Assembly (NCBI RefSeq): GCF_036345155.1
Contig: NZ_CP107772.1
Coordinates: 9,176,001 to 9,240,000 of the forward strand
Length of the DNA stretch: 64,000 nt
From: Streptomyces sp. NBC_00582
GTDB taxonomy: Bacteria; Actinomycetota; Actinomycetes; Streptomycetales; Streptomycetaceae
Direction: 5' to 3'
The translations under genes and the position numbers were made by a program. Below the pieces are notes generated by a model. The model had not been told where the DNA came from. It saw nothing but the letters and a program-made list of their open reading frames with translations, and did not search any database. Of this stretch, positions 59,650 through 64,000 are shown piece by piece (within the stretch, counting starts at the first letter, position 1; each line of letters opens with the position of its first letter).

Positions 59650-62600
59650 CGGCGGCGGCCCTTGCGGGTGGCGCGGGTGGTGAGCTCCTCGTACGCCGGG
59701 GCGTCACCCGTGCGCACGCGGTCCCAGGCACGCTCGTACAGCTCGGGCACCGGCAGCAGCGGTACGGCGCGCCCGTAGCCGCTGAGCGGATAGAGGTCCC
59801 GCTTCCAGATCTCCACCGGCAGCGAGCCCCTGGACTTCAGGTCCAGCCAGCCGCACGGCAGGAACAGGGTGCGTCCGGCGCGCGACCGCTTGGCCTCCAC
59901 GACCAGGTCGCTCGCCGCGAGTTCGGCGCGTGCCTTCTTCGTCCGGGCCGGCTTCCAGCCGGTCCAGCGGGCGCAGTTGCGGTCGGTCGGGTCGGGCAGG
60001 GCGAGCAGCATCAGATACAGCGCCGCGGCGTCCGGACCGAGGCCGTGCCGCTCGGCGACCTCGGCGACCAGGCCGGGCACGCTGAAGGCCGGGTCCTGCG
60101 CGTGGCCCACGGGCCCCTCGGGGTCGACACCGGCCGCGAGGGCGTGGGTGAGGTCCTCGCCGAGGAGCGTCCGCAGCGCCCACATGCCCTGTCCGCGACC
60201 GGGGCCCACGATCCCCTCGAGGAGTCCGAACACCGGGTCGTCGGAGCCGGTGATCGCGCCCGGCCGGACCAGCACGGTCTCCTGGTCCCCGTACCAGGGG
60301 CGCAGCACCAGCGCCTCGCCCGCCCGCGTCAGCCCGTCCTCGCCGGCGCCGCCGGTGGCGGGCATCCCGTACGCCTTGCGCAGTTCGACGGCGGTAGCCC
60401 CGGCGTTCGACGTCCAGGCCAGGTCGAGGTCGAGCAGCAGCCCGGGGTCGGCGACCCGGCGGCGCAGCGCCGCGAGGCTCTCCGGCAGCACGGCCCGCAA
60501 CGGGTGCCCGTAGGGCAGCGTGTAGGCGAGGCCGGCCAGGGCGTGCACGGCCTGCGTGAGGTCGTACCGGCCGGGCAGTGCCCGCGGGTCCTCCGCGACC
60601 AGGTCGCCGTCCTTGCCGGGCCGCTGCACGGTGGTGCGGCTGATCCAGGGGGTGCGCTCCGGGTTGAGGACCTCGTGGACGGAGCCCAGCGGCAGGGACA
60701 CGAGGGAGAACTCGGCGGCGAGGTCCTCGGGCAGCCGGATCACGTCGCCCAGGTACCGCTTCCAGATCCGGCCCACCGCGTCCGTGTCCGGTCCGGTGGT
60801 CCACAGGTCGGCTGGGTTCTCGGGCAGCAGGGCGCCGACCATCGGCTTCCAGGTGCCCGGCTCCAGCGAGTTCAGCAGGGTGTCGCCGAGCTCCTTCTGA
60901 CGGGGCTTCAGCCCGGTCACGGCGATCGTCTCGTCGGTGAGCTGAGCGGGCCGGCCCGCGAGCAGCAGGGCCGCCTGAAGGGGCCCCAGCCCGCCGCCGG
61001 TGGCGGTGACCAGCGCGTCCTGCGCCGAGGCCTGCCAGGGGGCCGGGCCCTTGTCCCGGACGAGCCGGGTGACGGCGGCCAGCGCCTCGGCGGGGTACAC
61101 CGCCGGATGCGCGTGCTCGCGCTCCAGGGTGAAGTGGGCGATCGCGCCGCGGTCGTCGACCGGGCCGTGGTCCAGGGCCAGCCAGTGCATCCGGCCGCGC
61201 TCGTCGACGCTCCGGGAGGTGAGGAAGACGACCGTACGGTCGCCTCGGCGCATCACCTGGCCGGCTCGCTGCTGCTTGTCGTGGGGCTCGCTCAGCACGA
61301 TCTGGCGCAGCGGCTTCCCGGGCGCGGCCAGCGGTCCCTCCACGATCGCCTCGAACAGCAGAAGCAGTGCCGCACGATGTGTCTCGGTCGTCGCCGGGGA
61401 CGTCGCCCGGTAGGCGAGCGGGCGCAGGGTGTCCAGGACGGACAGCCACTGCGCGCCGTCGCCGGGGACGGTGAACTCGTCACTGCTCCAGCCGTCGCCG
61501 ACGCCGGTGTCCCGCAGGGCCTTGGGCAGCGGCCTGCCGTCGGCGGGCCTCCCGGACAGCACCTGGTTCACGGCGCGGATCTGCCGCAGCGCGGTCCACC
61601 GCGGGTCGCCGCCCCACCAGCCGTGCAGCCCCTCCAGGCCGCCCATCGCCTCGCGCAGCGTGGAGTCGTCGCCGTACTCGGGGCTGTAGTCGGCGAACAT
61701 GCCCTCCGTGCGGCGCGGGTCCCGCTTCGGCCGCTCGGCCGGGGGCGCCACGTACGCCGCCGTCGACTCGTCGAACTGCAGTGCGGCGCGCACCAGCGCC
61801 GTCACACCGGTGACCAGCCGCTCGTCGCCCAGCCCGGGCAGGGCGGCGGCGACGACCTTCCGCAGCACCTCGGTGGCCGTCGGGACGACGGCCTTCGCGT
61901 CGGAGCTCCCGTCGACCGTGCCGGCGGCCGCCACCTTCGCCAGCCGCTCCGCCAGCGCCTCGGCGCCGGCCCGCAGCACCTCGGCCACCCGCTCGTCGGT
62001 CAGCGCGCGCAGCACGGCCGAGGCCCGCTCGTCGCGCGGGCGCAGCGCGTGCCAGAACTCGACCGGGGGCACGAACCGGGTACCGGCGGCGAACTCGCTG
62101 CCCCGCTCCATCGGCGTCACCCGCCCGAGCTCACCGGCGGCGGACGTGTCGTCGCCCGAGTACAGCGCGATCTGCCGGTGCTGCCGTACGGCGACGGGCT
62201 CGGCGCCTCCCGGCAGCCGCAGCGCGCCGAGCGGAACCCCCGACGCCCCGCCGTTCTGCGGCACGGCGACCGTCCGGCCGTCCGGTGTGCCGACGACCGT
62301 ACGGGCGCCCTCGCCCTCGCCCTCGGTCCGCACCCAGCGGCCGAGGACCGTGCCGTCGGTGCCGAAAGGGCTGTGCTCGAGACCGGGCTGCAGCGGCAGC
62401 ACCTCGCAGTGCTGATGCAGCAGCGTGGCGTCCTCCCGGACACCGCTGTGCAGGAACGAGGGCAGCGAGGCACGCCCGTGCGTGCCGGTGGCCGGGTCGT
62501 ACTCCAGCCACACCTGCCGACGGCCCTGTCGGCCCTGACGCCAGTAGGAGGTGCCGTCGCCCAGGATCGGGCGGCGCGGCGGCAGCACGGTGTCGCCGGC

Positions 62601-64000
62601 GTGCAGGGTGCGCCCGCCGGAGGCTCGGCCCCCGCCGGTCAGCGGGATCGAGGGATCGCCCGCGTCACCGCCGCCGTACCAGTAGTGGGGGATCTGCTCG
62701 CCCCCGAGCGGGAACACATCGCCCGCGCGGGCGGACCAGTAGCCGTACTGCTTGCCGTCCTCACGCCACATCACCAGCAGCTCGCCGTCGGTGTAGCGGA
62801 ACGACGGCCGGTTCCACTGGCCCAGGTCCACCGGCAGCCGCAGATCGTGCTCCAGCAGGATCTCCTCGGGGCCGACGACGAACACCTTGTGGCCCCGGGA
62901 CACGATCAGCGCGGGCCAGGCCTCCTGGACGGTGATCGTCTTGTCCTGGTCGCGCCGGGGCTTGGTCTCGGTGTCGATCCGGCGCAGTGCCTCCTCCAGC
63001 GCGGGCCAGCCCAGTTCGTCCAGCAGACCGGCGCGCAGGGTGTGCCCGAGCAGCGGCGCGGCCTTGTGCGCGGCGACCTGCGCCACGGCGTCCGGGGCCA
63101 CCTCGGCGGCCACGCCGCGGAAGGGCCGCATCCGCTCCAGCGCGGTGCGTGCGGCCGGCAGCCCGACGGCGGCCGTCAGCTCGCCCGCCGCGTCCCGCAG
63201 CCACTCGCGCAGCACGTCGCTCAGCACGGGATGGCCGGCGATGCCCCGCAGCACCGCGGTCTCCGGGCGGTTGCCGCTCTGCGTGCCGATCTCGGTGTAG
63301 AGCAGACGCCGGAAGCGGGCGTCCGCCGCGATGCCGGTCAGCTCGCGCCGGCCGGGCCGGTTCTCGCTCAGCCAGCGCTGGAGACCCAGGTACACGACCT
63401 CGTCCGCGGGGGGCGGCGTCAGCGGAACGCCCTCGGCCAGGCACAGATCGAGCAGGTCGAGGTCGGCGCCGGCGTGCCAGCGGCCCGTGACGACGTCGAC
63501 GGGCCGGCCCCGCTCGCGCAACCGGGGGGCCATCCTCGCCACGAGCGCGAGGGTGGCCGGGGACCGGTCGCAGATGTTGCCGCCGTGCTTGCGGTGCAGG
63601 GCCCAGCGGGTCAGCCAGTCCGCCCCGTCGACCGCGTCCGCCTCCGCACCGGCCTCACCGGTCAGCAGCAGGTCCGCCCCGCACTCCGTGAGCAGCGCCA
63701 GCCAGAACTCGTCGTCCTCGACGGAGCGGCCGAGGCCCGCCGGCATGATCTCGAGCAGCCTGCGGCGCACCTCCGGCTGCCGCTCGGCGAGCACCACGAG
63801 CGTCGCCCGGTAGGAGTTCCAGAAGGACGCCGGAGCCCGCACCGCCGCGGGCGAGGCGAGCAGATCACCGACCAGCCCGCACTCCTCGGTCACCCGGTCG
63901 AGCCCCGCCGCCTTGATCAGCCCTCGCGCGTCCTGCGGCAGCGACGCGTACGGCGGCATACCGGCCGCACAGCGCTCCACCGTGAGCTGGCGGAACTGCG
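59646..64000 (-). CDS. Giant scaffold-like protein of module 2 (5' end outside window)
   Basis: The frame stays open to the window edge, so the start is not seen; at least 1450 residues are present. The N-terminal part is helical. The middle (about 370-620 of the visible part) has repeated strands with Trp/Tyr-Gly motifs (FRYTDGELLVMWREDGKQYG, YWSARAGDVFPLGG, VWLEYDPATGTHG) that look like beta-propeller blades. The C-terminal part has HWLALDHGPVDDRG and ends in a basic RATRKGRRR. Its position before a MoxR gene corresponds to E. coli YehI (DUF4132), though I could not confirm homology. It probably binds the target or the partners. Confidence 0.75.
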   Translation of the reverse strand, partial: QFRQLTVERCAAGMPPYASLPQDARGLIKAAGLDRVTEECGLVGDLLASPAAVRAPASFWNSYRATLVVLAERQPEVRRRLLEIMPAGLGRSVEDDEFWLALLTECGADLLLTGEAGAEADAVDGADWLTRWALHRKHGGNICDRSPATLALVARMAPRLRERGRPVDVVTGRWHAGADLDLLDLCLAEGVPLTPPPADEVVYLGLQRWLSENRPGRRELTGIAADARFRRLLYTEIGTQSGNRPETAVLRGIAGHPVLSDVLREWLRDAAGELTAAVGLPAARTALERMRPFRGVAAEVAPDAVAQVAAHKAAPLLGHTLRAGLLDELGWPALEEALRRIDTETKPRRDQDKTITVQEAWPALIVSRGHKVFVVGPEEILLEHDLRLPVDLGQWNRPSFRYTDGELLVMWREDGKQYGYWSARAGDVFPLGGEQIPHYWYGGGDAGDPSIPLTGGGRASGGRTLHAGDTVLPPRRPILGDGTSYWRQGRQGRRQVWLEYDPATGTHGRASLPSFLHSGVREDATLLHQHCEVLPLQPGLEHSPFGTDGTVLGRWVRTEGEGEGARTVVGTPDGRTVAVPQNGGASGVPLGALRLPGGAEPVAVRQHRQIALYSGDDTSAAGELGRVTPMERGSEFAAGTRFVPPVEFWHALRPRDERASAVLRALTDERVAEVLRAGAEALAERLAKVAAAGTVDGSSDAKAVVPTATEVLRKVVAAALPGLGDERLVTGVTALVRAALQFDESTAAYVAPPAERPKRDPRRTEGMFADYSPEYGDDSTLREAMGGLEGLHGWWGGDPRWTALRQIRAVNQVLSGRPADGRPLPKALRDTGVGDGWSSDEFTVPGDGAQWLSVLDTLRPLAYRATSPATTETHRAALLLLFEAIVEGPLAAPGKPLRQIVLSEPHDKQQRAGQVMRRGDRTVVFLTSRSVDERGRMHWLALDHGPVDDRGAIAHFTLEREHAHPAVYPAEALAAVTRLVRDKGPAPWQASAQDALVTATGGGLGPLQAALLLAGRPAQLTDETIAVTGLKPRQKELGDTLLNSLEPGTWKPMVGALLPENPADLWTTGPDTDAVGRIWKRYLGDVIRLPEDLAAEFSLVSLPLGSVHEVLNPERTPWISRTTVQRPGKDGDLVAEDPRALPGRYDLTQAVHALAGLAYTLPYGHPLRAVLPESLAALRRRVADPGLLLDLDLAWTSNAGATAVELRKAYGMPATGGAGEDGLTRAGEALVLRPWYGDQETVLVRPGAITGSDDPVFGLLEGIVGPGRGQGMWALRTLLGEDLTHALAAGVDPEGPVGHAQDPAFSVPGLVAEVAERHGLGPDAAALYLMLLALPDPTDRNCARWTGWKPARTKKARAELAASDLVVEAKRSRAGRTLFLPCGWLDLKSRGSLPVEIWKRDLYPLSGYGRAVPLLPVPELYERAWDRVRTGDAPAYEELTTRATRKGRRR

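Overview
The window is chromosomal DNA of very high GC content. Strong third-position GC bias, GTG starts, GGAGG ribosome binding sites and four-base ATGA overlaps between genes point to a Streptomyces or close relative. The presence of a conservon (cvnA-D), DUF742, DUF5709, type B L31 and a TTA (bldA-type) codon in a secreted enzyme gene supports this. I see no rRNA or tRNA gene, insertion sequence, prophage or CRISPR array. All calls are by eye from the sequence; no search was run.

Bases 1-9100: the 3' end of xylA, a small anchored protein, a secreted phytase-like esterase, a SNF2 helicase coupled to a SWIM zinc-finger protein, small proteins of unknown function, and the decayed remains of an alpha/beta hydrolase. 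Bases 9100-16900: a methyltransferase, an MHYT membrane sensor, a complete conservon with an unusual gap (possible leader peptide) before cvnD, a second roadblock gene, a PPOX/F420-type oxidoreductase and a DUF6397 gene. Bases 16900-22100: TesB thioesterase, a Ski2-like helicase, a YdjM-like membrane hydrolase, ribosomal protein L31 type B and DUF5709.

Bases 22300-36500 are transport, envelope and small enzymes. They hold a heterodimeric ABC exporter with one intact and one degenerate ATP site, an L,D-transpeptidase lipoprotein, a PNGase-like secreted amidase, a dicarboxylate symporter, a MarR regulator divergent from a homodimer-type ABC exporter, a short MltG, a flavin monooxygenase, a YjbQ protein and a cyclase-family hydrolase with a minisatellite upstream. 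Bases 36600-45400: a large GAF-GAF-SpoIIE-HATPase phosphatase, an RbsA/RbsC/binding-protein sugar importer and a GH15 glucosidase.

Bases 46400-64000 are the most unusual part. Two separate MoxR ATPase plus von Willebrand A (vWA) modules lie 2.5 kb apart. The first is an uncharacterised 460-residue protein, a MoxR ATPase and a metallopeptidase-vWA protein. The second is a large scaffold-like protein (running off the window), a MoxR ATPase, a DUF5682-vWA fusion and a SWIM protein. It resembles the E. coli yehI-L-M-P-Q cluster, with yehM and yehP fused. Its junctions overlap by four bases or are a few bases apart, so it should act as one translationally coupled unit. Between and beside the modules lie fragments of a thiamine-diphosphate enzyme and an MGH1-like glucosidase, a GH13 enzyme and a DinB protein. 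Short tandem repeats are frequent in the window, several at gene junctions.
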